A stretch of 64,000 bases of DNA, taken from Frankiaceae bacterium. GTDB taxonomy: Bacteria > Actinomycetota > Actinomycetes > BP-191. A program made the position numbers and the translations under genes. How positions within the stretch are numbered: the stretch's first letter is position 1; every line of letters starts with the position of its first letter. The notes beneath the pieces were generated by a model. The model was not told the DNA's origin. It made no database searches and saw only the letters and a list, made by a program, of their open reading frames with translations. Location of the stretch: contig DATMES010000012.1 of NCBI GenBank assembly GCA_035556555.1, positions 18,534 through 82,533 on the forward strand, written 5' to 3'. Shown in pieces: positions 50,415 through 63,468 of the stretch.

Positions 50415-51964
50415 CGCACCTCCACCAACGGCAGCGCGCGCTGCCCGGCCGTGACCGAGAGGCGTTGCGCGGACAGCTCAGGCCAGGCCTGCACCGCGCA
50501 GAACGGCGCGCACTGGTCCTGCGTCTCGCTGCGCGTGCCGACGTGCACGCAGCACTGCAGCAGGCGTTCCTCGATCATCGTGTCGATGTCCATGAACGGC
50601 TTCACGGTCACGCGGACGACGCGCTCGCCGAGCATCTGCCGCAGCGCCTTCTGCCTGCCCGGCAGCCGCGCGGCGGCGAGCTTGAGCAGCGAGCCGATGC
50701 CGAGGTCGCAGTTCTCGCAGACGTCGCGCCAGAGGTCGCCGACGTTCGGGTGCGACAGGCTGCTCTGCTCCGACAGCAGGCCGAGCAGCGACTCTCTGAC
50801 GGCCGTACCCAGCTCGCGCGGCAGGCCCCTGTCGGCGATGCGGTTGGCGACGAGGCCGAGGTGCTCGCGCAGGCGTTCGGCGCCGATCAGCGCGACCAGC
50901 GAACGCCACTGTCCCGCGTCGTCGCGCAGCAGGTAGCCGACACTGCAGCAGTGCGGGTGCGAGCACGGCAGCGCCGTGAGGTCGCGCCACGTGACCACGC
51001 CGCCGGTCTGCGCGTCGAGGCGCTTGAGGACGCCGGTGTGCGTGAGGCGTTCGGTCGCGTCGATCGACTCGCTGCGGCCCGAGCCGAACACCGGCTGGAT
51101 CGCGACGCCGCCGACGTACGGAGTGCTCATCGCCACGCGAAGGACGTCGCCGATCTCGCCGTCGTTGACGCCGAGCGCGGCGGTCATCGTCAGCGTCGTG
51201 AAGATGCCGCGCTCGGACAGCCGGGCGATGGCCTCCGCCTTGAGCGCGCGCAGGTCGGCGCCGCGGTGGTGCTTCGACGCCTCGGCCGACGAGCCGTCGT
51301 ACTGCAGGTAGACCTCGACGCGGTCGCGGTGCGCGGCGATCGCGTCGAGCAGCGCGTCGTCGCGGGCGATCTTCACGCCGTTCGAGTTGATCAGCACGCG
51401 GACGACGTCGCGGCGCGCGACCTCGTCGAGCAGCCGCGGCAGCTCGGGGTGCAGTGTCGGCTCGCCGCCGCTGAGCATGAGCACGTCGAGGCGCCCGCCC
51501 TCGCGCGCGATGCGCTGGTCGAGGTTGGCGAGGACCTCCTCGACGGGAACGACGCCCGCGAGGTCCGGCGACGAGTCGGCGAAGCACGTGGGGCAGCGCA
51601 GGTTGCAGGTCTCGACGACGTCCTGCAGCAGGATGCAGGTGTGCTGCGTCTGCAGCTCGCCGAGGCCGCCGAGGTAGCCGCCGGGCACCGGCTCCCAGCT
51701 GCCGGGCGCGTCGACGCCGTGCTGCTTCGTCGGCGCCGTCCACTGCTCGAGCCAGTCGAGGATGCGCGCGTCCTCGTCGTACAGCGTGCTGATCCTCCCG
51801 TGGTCCGGGCAGCCGCGTTCCAGCCAGACCTTCTCGTCGCGTTCGACCAGCACGGCGGCGAGGCGGCGTACGTCGCGCACGCCCGTCGTGTCGTGGCAGC
51901 GCGGGCAGTACGCGGACACGTAGCGGCGGACGACGCCGTCGCGCAGCGGCATGCCGGCGTTCAT
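50411..51964 (-). CDS. Radical SAM protein with N-terminal zinc-type cysteines (Tes-like candidate)
   Basis: The 517-residue protein has the [4Fe-4S]/SAM motif ETCNLRCPTCFA (C120, C124, C127), SGGEPTLHPELPRLLDEVAR and a C-terminal Cys-rich part (SHPHCCSVGYLL, VCENCDLGIGSL, QCCVHVG, QCAPFCAVQAW). Ahead of the core are C20, C23 and C52 (SAYCPRCHD, GCPDHG), a likely zinc site. This architecture is like the archaeal tetraether lipid synthase (Tes) group and its bacterial homologs, which couple lipid chains; I know these from family knowledge and did not align them. It is coupled to an Lgt-like membrane protein gene and two small membrane protein genes, which favours a lipid-linked reaction. ATG 51964 overlaps the previous stop. 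Confidence 0.75.
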   Translation of the reverse strand: MNAGMPLRDGVVRRYVSAYCPRCHDTTGVRDVRRLAAVLVERDEKVWLERGCPDHGRISTLYDEDARILDWLEQWTAPTKQHGVDAPGSWEPVPGGYLGGLGELQTQHTCILLQDVVETCNLRCPTCFADSSPDLAGVVPVEEVLANLDQRIAREGGRLDVLMLSGGEPTLHPELPRLLDEVARRDVVRVLINSNGVKIARDDALLDAIAAHRDRVEVYLQYDGSSAEASKHHRGADLRALKAEAIARLSERGIFTTLTMTAALGVNDGEIGDVLRVAMSTPYVGGVAIQPVFGSGRSESIDATERLTHTGVLKRLDAQTGGVVTWRDLTALPCSHPHCCSVGYLLRDDAGQWRSLVALIGAERLREHLGLVANRIADRGLPRELGTAVRESLLGLLSEQSSLSHPNVGDLWRDVCENCDLGIGSLLKLAAARLPGRQKALRQMLGERVVRVTVKPFMDIDTMIEERLLQCCVHVGTRSETQDQCAPFCAVQAWPELSAQRLSVTAGQRALPLVEVR

Positions 51965-52245
51965 CACAGCTCGTTCAGCAGCGCGAAGCAGAGCCCGATG
52001 AGGACGATCGGCGCCAGCGCCGCCGCCGTGAGCATCCCCGCCCCGACGCCACGCTGGAACGGGTCGGGCCGCGTGACGAGCACGATCGCGCCGAGGACCG
52101 CGAAGCCGGCGAGCAGGATGCCGCCCTCCCCCATGGCGTTCGCGAGGCCCGTGGCGAACACGACGAACACGATGGCCGGCAGGCCGACCAGTCCGACGAA
52201 GAACCCCGGCCACATGCTCCCCGGGCGCTGCGGGTCGTCGTTCAT
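51964..52245 (-). CDS. Small integral membrane protein
   Basis: The 93-residue protein has three likely helices: GFFVGLVGLPAIVFVVFATG, GILLAGFAVLGAIVLVT and GMLTAAALAPIVLIGLCFAL. It lies between the Lgt-like and radical SAM genes, overlapping the first by 4 bp and the second by 1 bp, so all are translated together. Family unknown. It may scaffold the membrane complex of the operon. Confidence 0.68.
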   Translation of the reverse strand: MNDDPQRPGSMWPGFFVGLVGLPAIVFVVFATGLANAMGEGGILLAGFAVLGAIVLVTRPDPFQRGVGAGMLTAAALAPIVLIGLCFALLNEL

Positions 52246-53039
52246 GCGGGCTCCAATCCGGGACGGAGAGCGGCGTACGTGCCGGCGCGCGCGTTGCGGC
52301 GCAGGTGCCAGAGCAGCAGCGCGAGCGTCGGGACGAGGAACCACTGCGGGCGGGTCAGCCCGAGCCAGACCGTCTCGTTGGCGCGGGTGAACTCGACGGC
52401 GAAGCGGAACGCGCCGTACGCCGCGAGGTACAGCGTCAGCGTCTCGCCGGCGGGCAGCGTGCGGCCCCGCATCCGTTGCAGCGCAACGAACGCGAGCAGG
52501 TGGAACGCGATCTCGTACGCGAAGCTCGGGTGCATCGCGGCGCCGATCGCGCAGCCTGGGCACTCGCCGACCAGGGCGGCGTTGGCCGGGTCGACGTGGA
52601 CGCCCCAGGGCAGTGTCGTCGGCCTGCCGGGCGCCTCGGCGAGGAGGCAGCCGACGCGCCCGATCGCCATGCCGATCGCCACCGCCGGAGCGAAGAGGTC
52701 GCCGGTCCTCTTCGTGTAGCCGGCGATGCGCTTGCCGATCAGCGCGCCGACGTACGCGCCGGTCAGGCCGCCGAGGACGCTCTTCGCGCCGTAGCGCAGA
52801 CCGTCGGCGATGCTCGGGTTGGCCGACGGGTCGAGGTGTCGTACGAGACCCGAGGCGCGCATCCCGATGGCGCCCCCGAACAGCGTCAGCGCGATGACGA
52901 CGAGCAGCCGTTCGTCCCACTCGCCGCGGCGGCGTACCTCGCGCGCGAACACGACCAAGGCGGCGAGCACACCCAGCGCGACGAATACGTCGTGGCTGCG
53001 GATCGCGACGTCGCGGACCGTGAACAGAACCGGGTGCAC
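52242..53039 (-). CDS. Prolipoprotein diacylglyceryl transferase (Lgt)-like membrane protein
   Basis: The 265-residue multi-span protein has helices from SHDVFVALGVLAALVVFARE onward and Lgt-type signatures: SVLGGLTGAYVGALIGKRIA, then GMAIGRVGCLLAEAPGRPTT followed by LPWGV, and FAYEIAFHLLAFVAL. Real Lgt moves diacylglyceryl onto lipoprotein cysteines; this divergent paralog in a radical SAM operon probably uses a related lipid substrate for another purpose. GTG 53039 is chosen because AGGGGAG lies right upstream; the 26 extra residues from ATG 53117 lack a signal. It is first in a four-gene coupled operon. Confidence 0.78.
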   Translation of the reverse strand: MHPVLFTVRDVAIRSHDVFVALGVLAALVVFAREVRRRGEWDERLLVVIALTLFGGAIGMRASGLVRHLDPSANPSIADGLRYGAKSVLGGLTGAYVGALIGKRIAGYTKRTGDLFAPAVAIGMAIGRVGCLLAEAPGRPTTLPWGVHVDPANAALVGECPGCAIGAAMHPSFAYEIAFHLLAFVALQRMRGRTLPAGETLTLYLAAYGAFRFAVEFTRANETVWLGLTRPQWFLVPTLALLLWHLRRNARAGTYAALRPGLEPA

Positions 53040-53159
53040 GCGTCTCCCCTCGCCACTTTCGGCGAGTCTAGGGGTTTCGAGGTGTACGTCCGTTTTGCCG
53101 GGATACGACCCTGCCATTGGGCAAGAACCGGTCAGTCTCGACCCGAACGGGGAGGTTCC

Positions 53160-53339
53160 ATGCGTTCCAGGATCATGTTCGCCGCCGCTGCCGTCGCGTC
53201 AGCAGCCGCCTTCGCACCACTGCCCCAGGCGTCCGCGTACTGCGACCTGCACTTCTACCAGGCCACCGGGTACTGCAACCCGTGCCTGCTGGTGGCGGCG
53301 CACAGCCAGCGGCCGCAGCCGATCATCTGCCCGCTGTAG
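53160..53339 (+). CDS. 59-residue secreted Cys-containing peptide
   Basis: ATG 53160 follows GGGGAGG. The first 26 residues are a Sec signal peptide (MRSRIMFAAAAVASAAAFAP, then LPQASA). The mature 33-residue peptide is CDLHFYQATGYCNPC followed by LLVAAHSQ and PQPIICPL, with four cysteines that can form two disulfides. It is short and separate from neighbours. It could be a small exported structural or antimicrobial-like peptide; no family is recognised. Confidence 0.65.
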   Translation: MRSRIMFAAAAVASAAAFAPLPQASAYCDLHFYQATGYCNPCLLVAAHSQRPQPIICPL

Positions 53340-53463
53340 CGCACTGCCTCGAGGCCGCCTCCGCGTCCCACGCGCGGAGGCACCTCTGGGCAGATAGGGC
53401 CATATACGCGGGACTCGGACACGCCCACACTGCGCGCAGGGGCCGGGTCGGCAGAGGAGTCGG

Positions 53464-57049
<3,586 letters not shown>

Positions 57050-57312
57050 GGTCGGAGGCCGCACCAGCCGACCGAGGCAGTCTCACTCCCTGCCCTTCGC
57101 TACGTTCACCGGTTCCGGCCGACGGACATCGCCGGTCAGCGCCCCACCGTGCCCTGCGGGCACGGTGTCCTTCGTAGGGCGCGCCGCTGGTCGCACGGCG
57201 CAGAGCGGTTAGTGGCCTGTCTACGCCATCGACATGAGTACGCCACGCGTCGTCCTTTCCCTAAGGCACCGCACCGCGTGTCATCCGGGAGTCCCTCGAC
57301 TCCGGGAGAACG
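57050..57312 (+). terminator. Intergenic region after katG with perfect 10-bp hairpin
   Basis: CACCGTGCCC (57145-57154), loop TGC, and GGGCACGGTG (57158-57167) form a perfect stem, followed by TCCTTCG. It lies about 95 bp beyond the katG stop and is the likely terminator. The rest of the region shows no gene; the ORF at 57149 is a shadow. Confidence 0.55.
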
Positions 57313-60300
57313 GTGGCCGCGCCCACGGAGATCCTCGCCAATCCGATCCTCAATCGGCCGTACGACGTCCCGACGCGCTACTTCGAGATGGGCCCGCATG
57401 GCCCCACCGGCGCGATACTGGACGGGCGGCGGCCCAGTGAGTCCTTGATTCCCATTGCTGCCAGCCGCAAGGGCGTCAGACAGGCCGACGGATCGATGCA
57501 GGTCGCGCTGGACGTGGAGCTGACCGCCGAGCGGCGCGAGCGCAACGACCTGATCAACGACCTACGGCGTGAGGTCGAGCGGTGGCGGCACCGCGACTAT
57601 GAGCGCGTCACTCCGGTGACCCGCAAGCTGCTTCAGCACTGGGCCGATCCGACCCGCGAGAACCGCGTTCTCTACTGTCAGCGGGAGGCCGCCGAGACGG
57701 CGATCTTCCTTGCCGAGGTCGCGGGACGGCACGGGTACGCCGACTGGCGCCGGCGCATCGACGAAGCCAGCCGCGATCACAACGCCGACCTGCCGCGGGT
57801 GGCGTTGAAGATGGCGACGGGTGCCGGCAAGACGGTGGTCATGGCCATGCTCGTCGCCTGGCAGACCGTCAACAAGGTCACCAGCCCACGTGACACGCGG
57901 TTCGCCAAACGCTTCCTCGTGGTCACGCCGGGCATCACCATTCGCGACCGGTTGCGGGTGTTGATCCCGAACGACCCGAGCAACTACTACGACGAGCGCG
58001 AGCTGCTGCCGGCCGACCTCAAGGGCGCGCTGGGGCACGCACAGATCGTCATCACCAACTACCACGCGTTCCTGCCGAAGGACGCGAAGGAGATCACCGG
58101 TGTCAGCGCCACGACGCGCAAGCTGCTGCTCGCCGGCCGGGCGGACCCGTTCCGCGAGACTCCGGACGCGGTGGTGGCCCGGGTGCTGCGCGATCTCGGC
58201 GGTGGCAGCGATCCCGTAGTCGTCCTCAACGACGAGGCACACCACTGCTACCAGGACAAGCCCCTGCCCCAGAGCATGGATGCGCCGAGACTCACCCGCG
58301 ACGAGGAGGAGGCGAACGCTGAGGCGCGAGTGTGGTTCCGGGGGTTGCAGGCGGTCGCGCGCAAGGCGGGCGTCAAGGCTGTCTACGACCTGTCGGCGAC
58401 GCCGTACTACCTCGGTGGATCCGGCTACAACGAGGGCTACATCTTTCCGTGGACCGTCAGTGACTTCTCGCTGATGGACGCGATCGAGTCGGGCATCGTG
58501 AAGATTCCGCGGACGCCTGTCGACGACGATGCGACCGGTGACCTCGTCACCTACCTGCGGCTGTGGGACCACGTCGGCGCGCGGCTGCCGAAGAAGCGCG
58601 TCAGCGCGACGACGGGTGTCCTCGGCTGGATCCCGCCGAAGGAGCTCGAGGGCGCGCTGCACAGCCTCTACCGCTCCTACCTGCGCTCGTACGAGCACTG
58701 GGAGCGGGAGCTGGCTCCGCGGGAGGAGCCGCCCCCCGTGTTCATCGTCGTCTGTCCGAACACGGTCGTCTCGAAGCTGGTCTACGACTGGATCGCCGGC
58801 GGCGTGCTGGCGGAGACCGGCGGCCTCAGGAACGGCGAGCTGCCGCTGCTGAGCAACGTCGTCGACGGCACCATGCTCACGAGGCCGGTGACGATCCTCG
58901 TCGACTCGGCGCGCCTCGAGTCGGGTGAGGCCCTGACAAAGGACTTCCGGGAGGCTGCCACCGCGGAGATCGAGGCATTCAAGCGGCATCTTCGCACCCG
59001 GACCCCTGGCGCGGACGTCGACGACGTCTCCGACGAGGACCTCCTGCGCGAGGTCATGAACACCGTCGGCAAGCCGGGCAGGCTCGGTGAGGCCGTACGG
59101 TGCGTCGTCAGCGTGGCGATGCTCACCGAAGGGTGGGACGCGAACACGGTCACGCACATCCTCGGCATTCGCGCGTTCGGCAGCCAGCTGCTCTGCGAAC
59201 AGGTGGTGGGACGCGGGCTGCGGCGCCGGTCGTACGCCCTCGACGACGACGGCTTCTTCTCGCCGGAGTACGCCAACATCTACGGCGTACCGTTCGCCTT
59301 CATCCCCACGGACCGGCCGATGAAGGAGTCGCTGCCGGCGCCGCCTGCCGTCATGGTCGAGTCGGTAGAGGGACGCGAGCATCTGCGGATCACGTTCCCG
59401 AAGCTCGACGGCTACCGGGTCGAGCTACCCGACGACCTGCCTGGCGACGACATCGAGCACGCGGCGCGGTTCACGATCGGGCCGAGCACCGTCCCGACGC
59501 GGACCCACATCACCGGCATCGTCGGCGGCGGTGAGATCGACACCGACGACTCCATCGCCCACAGACGGCCACAAGAGGTTGCCTACGCGCTCGCGCGCCA
59601 GCTCCTTGTCGCGCACCTGACCGTTCTCGGCGGCGACGCGCGACCCTGGCTGTTCCCGCGGCTCGCCAGCATCTGCCGGAAGTGGCTGGACGAGCGCGTC
59701 GACGTCGCGCCGGGGTTCTCGCTCAGTCACCTGCTCTCGTCCACGGAGCTGCGCGCCAGTGCCGTCGAGGCGATCTACCGGTCGATCGTCGTCCAGGTCG
59801 GCAACCGCCGCGAACGCCTGCGGCCGATGCTCCGGCGCCACGACCCCATCGGTTCGACCGGGGCCGTGTCGTTCGCAACGCGCAAGAAGGTGTACGAGAC
59901 GACGAAGTCCGAGATCAGCCACGTCACGCTCGATGGCCGAGACGGCAACACGTGGGAGCAGATCCTCGCGATGGAGTGCGAGCTGCACAAGGACGTCGAG
60001 GCGTACGCCAAGAACGACCGGCTCGGGTTCACCATCCCCTACGTGCACGAGGGCCGCGCGCACTCCTACGTCCCTGACTTCCTGGTGCGGCTGCGCCGGC
60101 GCGCGGGGGAGCCATTCAACAGGACGCTGATCGTCGAGGTCTCCGGCTCGCGGAAGAGCCCAGGCCCGACGGCGGCGAAGGCCGAGACCGCACGCAACCA
60201 GTGGTGCGTCGCGGTAAACAACCACGGCGGGTTCGGACGATGGGGATACGTCGAGATCAGGTCCATGCCCGCAGCCCATGACGTCCTCGCCGACGCCATC

Positions 60301-60390
60301 GACGACCTCTATGCCGACGCACCGATCATCGGTGATCCGGACCTGCTCGACTTCCAGCTGCGGGATCGGGGCGACCGTGCCGCCTCGTAG
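57313..60390 (+). CDS. Type III-like restriction endonuclease/helicase subunit (Res)
   Basis: The 1025-residue DEAD/DEAH ATPase has Walker A MATGAGKT (167-174), DEAH box NDEAHHCY (D307) and YDLSATPYYLGG. Later helicase motifs are VAMLTEGWDANTVTHILG and QVVGRGLRRRSY. A C-terminal PD-(D/E)xK-like nuclease is suggested by SYVPDFLVRL (D922) and LIVEVSG (E942). This is the Res subunit of a type III-like R-M system. It overlaps the methyltransferase gene by 14 bp, so the two are coupled. The start is GTG, behind GGGAGAACG. Confidence 0.88.
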   Translation: MAAPTEILANPILNRPYDVPTRYFEMGPHGPTGAILDGRRPSESLIPIAASRKGVRQADGSMQVALDVELTAERRERNDLINDLRREVERWRHRDYERVTPVTRKLLQHWADPTRENRVLYCQREAAETAIFLAEVAGRHGYADWRRRIDEASRDHNADLPRVALKMATGAGKTVVMAMLVAWQTVNKVTSPRDTRFAKRFLVVTPGITIRDRLRVLIPNDPSNYYDERELLPADLKGALGHAQIVITNYHAFLPKDAKEITGVSATTRKLLLAGRADPFRETPDAVVARVLRDLGGGSDPVVVLNDEAHHCYQDKPLPQSMDAPRLTRDEEEANAEARVWFRGLQAVARKAGVKAVYDLSATPYYLGGSGYNEGYIFPWTVSDFSLMDAIESGIVKIPRTPVDDDATGDLVTYLRLWDHVGARLPKKRVSATTGVLGWIPPKELEGALHSLYRSYLRSYEHWERELAPREEPPPVFIVVCPNTVVSKLVYDWIAGGVLAETGGLRNGELPLLSNVVDGTMLTRPVTILVDSARLESGEALTKDFREAATAEIEAFKRHLRTRTPGADVDDVSDEDLLREVMNTVGKPGRLGEAVRCVVSVAMLTEGWDANTVTHILGIRAFGSQLLCEQVVGRGLRRRSYALDDDGFFSPEYANIYGVPFAFIPTDRPMKESLPAPPAVMVESVEGREHLRITFPKLDGYRVELPDDLPGDDIEHAARFTIGPSTVPTRTHITGIVGGGEIDTDDSIAHRRPQEVAYALARQLLVAHLTVLGGDARPWLFPRLASICRKWLDERVDVAPGFSLSHLLSSTELRASAVEAIYRSIVVQVGNRRERLRPMLRRHDPIGSTGAVSFATRKKVYETTKSEISHVTLDGRDGNTWEQILAMECELHKDVEAYAKNDRLGFTIPYVHEGRAHSYVPDFLVRLRRRAGEPFNRTLIVEVSGSRKSPGPTAAKAETARNQWCVAVNNHGGFGRWGYVEIRSMPAAHDVLADAIDDLYADAPIIGDPDLLDFQLRDRGDRAAS

Positions 60391-63091
60391 TCGCAAGCCC
60401 ACCGGCCCCACCCCGGTCGAGTCGCTCAAGCACGACGACAAGCGGGTCAACCTGCCGACGGCCGACGCAGCCGACGCCTACGACTACACGCCCGAGGTCG
60501 GGCAGGTGACCTACCCTCGCGACCCCACGCTCGACCCTCAGCTGGTGTGGCGGGGGAAGGACGAGCAGAACACCACCGACCTCGTCGCGGACGCGCCGCC
60601 GATCTACATCCAGGAGAAGATCGACCCGCGCGTGCTCATCGAGAACCTCCGGCACACCGCGAAGCCGGGCGAGCCCGAGCCCGAGATCCTGATGTTCGAG
60701 GGATTCGACGGCCTCGACGAGCTGCAGGCGGTCGAGTTCTACGAGCACGACGCGGACTGGTCGAACCGCATGATCCTCGGCGACTCGTTGCAGGTCATGG
60801 CGTCGCTCGCCGAGCTGGAGAACCTGCGCGGCCAGGTCCAGATGATCTACGTCGACCCGCCGTACGGCATCAAGTTCGGCTCCAACTGGCAGGCGTCGGC
60901 GCGCAGGCGTGACGTCAAGGACGGCAACCTCGTCGATGCCGCCCGTGAGGCCGAGCAGATCAAGGCGTTCCGCGACACGTGGGAGCTCGGCATCCACTCC
61001 TACCTGTCCTACCTGCGTGACCGCCTCATGGCGGCGCGGGACCTGCTCACCGAGAGTGGCTCCGTCTTCGTCCAGATCGGCGACGAGAACGTTCATCTCG
61101 TCCGAAGCCTGCTGGACGAGGTGTTCGGCAGCGAGAACTTCGTGAGCCAGATCATCTTCCGGAAGACGAGCGGCGCCACGTCTCGTTACCTGCCGCCGAC
61201 CGCCGACCACATCATCTGGTTCGCCAAGGCATTCGACTCCATGAAGTACCGCGAACCACTGAGAATGCGGCGCGGTCCGGGAGACGCTGACTCTGCCTAC
61301 TCTTTCGTCGAGCTACCGGACGGAACGCGCAGGAGGCTCACTCCGGGCGAGATCCAGGGCGCAGTCGAACTGCAGGCGGGGTCCCGCGTGTACCGGCAGC
61401 AGATCCTGACCTCGCCCAGGATCAGGGCTGGGCGCAGCGGCTACTACGCGGTCGAGGTCGACGGCAAGTCGTTCCTGCCGACGACGGGTGAGTGGAAGAC
61501 GCACCCGGATGGGATGCGGCGCCTCGTCGCCGCCGGCCGCGTCATCGCGACAGGTCGGAGCCTGTCCTACGTGCGCTACCTCGACGACTTTCCTGCGCTC
61601 GTCGTGACCAACCTGTGGGACGACACCCAGTCCGGTAGCGGGATGGACAAGATCTACGTCGTCCAGTCCTCGTCGAAGGTCGTCGAACGCTGCATGCTCA
61701 TGTGCACGGATCCTGGCGACCTGGTGCTCGACCCGACCTGCGGGTCCGGCACGACTGCATACGTCGCGGAGCAGTGGGGCCGGCGCTGGATCACCATCGA
61801 CACCTCGCGGGTCGCCCTCGCCCTGGCCCGGCAGCGGTTGATGGGCGCGCGGTTCCCCTACTACCTGAAGGCTGACTCGCCCGAGGGGCGCGCGAAGGAG
61901 CAGGAGATCACCGGCAGGCCGCTACCGCCGGTGCCGACGACGGGCGACATCAAGCAGGGCTTCGTCTACGAACGCGTTCAGCACATCACCTTGAAGTCGA
62001 TCGCCAACAATCCCGACATCGTCGAGGGCATGAGCCGCGAGGCGATCGACGCGGCGGTCAAACGGCACACCGACTTCGAGGTCCTCTACGACCGTCCGTA
62101 CGAGGAGAGGAACACGGTGCGCGTGGCCGGCCGGTTCACGGTGGAGAGCCTGTCCCCGCACCGTTCGCTGACGTTCGACCAGCGTGCCGCGGAAGCCAAC
62201 CGCGAGTCGATCGGCGAGCAGCTCGCCGCGCAGGAGGCCACCGGCCCGACGTTCGAGCAGTCGATCCTCGACAACCTTGCGAAGGCCGGCATCCAGAACG
62301 GCAAGCGCAACGAGCGCATCACGTTCGCCACCGTCGACGCCTACCCCGGTCAGTACCTCCAGGCGATCGGCGAGCCGGTACCAGAGGTGGACGGGGACGT
62401 ACGGCAGAGGGTGGGCATTGCGATCGGACCGCAGTACGGCACCGTGAGCCCGGCGTTCATCAAGGCGGCCGCGCGCGAGGCGATCAAAGCTCGCGACGTC
62501 GACCTGGTCGCCGTGCTCGGGTTCGCGTTCGATGCGCAGGCCACCGAGGCGACTGAGGAGGACGGCGTGACGATCACGCCGTCCGACGAGGGCTTCGCGA
62601 GTGTCGCGGGTGAGCGGAAGCTCGGCCGGATCCCAGTCCTGCTCGTTCGGATGAACGTCGACCTGCTCATGGGCGAGGACCTCAAGAAGTCCGGCAGTGG
62701 CAACCTCTTCACGGTGTTCGGCGAGCCGGACATCGAGCTGCGCGATGCCCCGGACGGCCGAGTGGTCGTCGAGATCAAGGGTGTCGACGTCTACGACCCG
62801 ACGACCGGCGAAGTACGGAGCAACGACACCGGACTCATCGCACTGTGGATGATCGACACCAACTACAACGAGGAGTCGTTCTTCGTCCGGCATTGCTACT
62901 TCACCGGCGGCAACGATCCGTACAAGCGCCTCAAGACCGCGCTCAACGCCGACATCGACGCGGAGGCCTGGGAGACGCTCTACCGCACCGAGTCGCGTCC
63001 GTTCGACAGACCGGAGACCGGCAAGATCGCGGTCAAGGTCATCAACGACTACGGCGACGAGGTAATGAGGGTGTTCGCCGTCGCACGATGA
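60377..63091 (+). CDS. DNA adenine/cytosine-N4 methyltransferase (Mod subunit)
   Basis: The 904-residue protein has motif IV DPPYGIKFG (D160-Y163) before motif I VLDPTCGSGTTAYVA (D452), the beta-class order of type III Mod proteins. The DPPY form indicates exocyclic amino methylation, most often N6-adenine. An intervening 280 residues hold the target recognition region, and 400 C-terminal residues (VAVLGFAFDAQATEATEEDG) are extra and partly unknown. The long C-terminal part is larger than usual Mod proteins (about 600 residues). GTG 60377 overlaps res. It protects host DNA and specifies sites with Res. Confidence 0.88.
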   Translation: MPPRSRKPTGPTPVESLKHDDKRVNLPTADAADAYDYTPEVGQVTYPRDPTLDPQLVWRGKDEQNTTDLVADAPPIYIQEKIDPRVLIENLRHTAKPGEPEPEILMFEGFDGLDELQAVEFYEHDADWSNRMILGDSLQVMASLAELENLRGQVQMIYVDPPYGIKFGSNWQASARRRDVKDGNLVDAAREAEQIKAFRDTWELGIHSYLSYLRDRLMAARDLLTESGSVFVQIGDENVHLVRSLLDEVFGSENFVSQIIFRKTSGATSRYLPPTADHIIWFAKAFDSMKYREPLRMRRGPGDADSAYSFVELPDGTRRRLTPGEIQGAVELQAGSRVYRQQILTSPRIRAGRSGYYAVEVDGKSFLPTTGEWKTHPDGMRRLVAAGRVIATGRSLSYVRYLDDFPALVVTNLWDDTQSGSGMDKIYVVQSSSKVVERCMLMCTDPGDLVLDPTCGSGTTAYVAEQWGRRWITIDTSRVALALARQRLMGARFPYYLKADSPEGRAKEQEITGRPLPPVPTTGDIKQGFVYERVQHITLKSIANNPDIVEGMSREAIDAAVKRHTDFEVLYDRPYEERNTVRVAGRFTVESLSPHRSLTFDQRAAEANRESIGEQLAAQEATGPTFEQSILDNLAKAGIQNGKRNERITFATVDAYPGQYLQAIGEPVPEVDGDVRQRVGIAIGPQYGTVSPAFIKAAAREAIKARDVDLVAVLGFAFDAQATEATEEDGVTITPSDEGFASVAGERKLGRIPVLLVRMNVDLLMGEDLKKSGSGNLFTVFGEPDIELRDAPDGRVVVEIKGVDVYDPTTGEVRSNDTGLIALWMIDTNYNEESFFVRHCYFTGGNDPYKRLKTALNADIDAEAWETLYRTESRPFDRPETGKIAVKVINDYGDEVMRVFAVAR

Positions 63092-63255
63092 CGGACCCAC
63101 GAAATCCCAGGTCAGAGCGGAGAGCGTCGTACGGCTCTTGAACTTGCTAGCTGATCCAGACGTACGCGAGACCATCGACTCGTTGTACGCCGCGTACCAG
63201 CGGTACTGCCGCCTGAAGCAGCGAGGAACCGACCGCAAAGCACGGTCGCTAGGGG
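63092..63255. other. Intergenic region, no supported gene
   Basis: A plus-strand frame (63138-63299) lies partly opposite the DUF1508-like gene and has no start signal; it is treated as a shadow. Nothing else is recognised. Confidence 0.5.
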
Positions 63256-63460
63256 CTACGAGCAACCCTCGCGTGTGGACCGGAACCTCTGGGCGTTAGC
63301 GAACCCTCCGTTGATGACGATGTAGTCCGCCATGCTCTGCGCGTCGGCCTCGTTCTCGTAGCCCTGGTTGCCATTCGGTCGCGACAATCGCTCCGTTGTC
63401 AGCTTCTAGGTGCCAGGCCCACTTGCAATCGACACGCTGGAAAACCACTAGCTTTGCCAT
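63256..63460 (-). pseudogene. DUF1508/YegP-like protein gene, frameshifted
   Basis: From ATG 63460 the frame reads MAKLVVFQRVDCKWAWHLEA followed by DNGAIVAT. After a 1-base shift near 63388-63395 the adjacent frame continues NGNQGYENEADAQSMADYIV then INGGFANAQ and ends at TAG 63256. The two halves together form a YegP-type domain (a W-x-x-x-L-x-A-x-NG-x-I block, then a GY block). A single missing or extra base explains it. It is 8 bp downstream of the Lsr2-like gene, hence an operon. Probably a sequencing error rather than true decay. Confidence 0.72.
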
Positions 63461-63468
63461 GTCCAAAC

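Noticed and set aside
63138..63299. 53-codon plus-strand frame starting TTG
   Set aside because: It lies partly opposite the DUF1508-like gene, has no ribosome site and no family resemblance.
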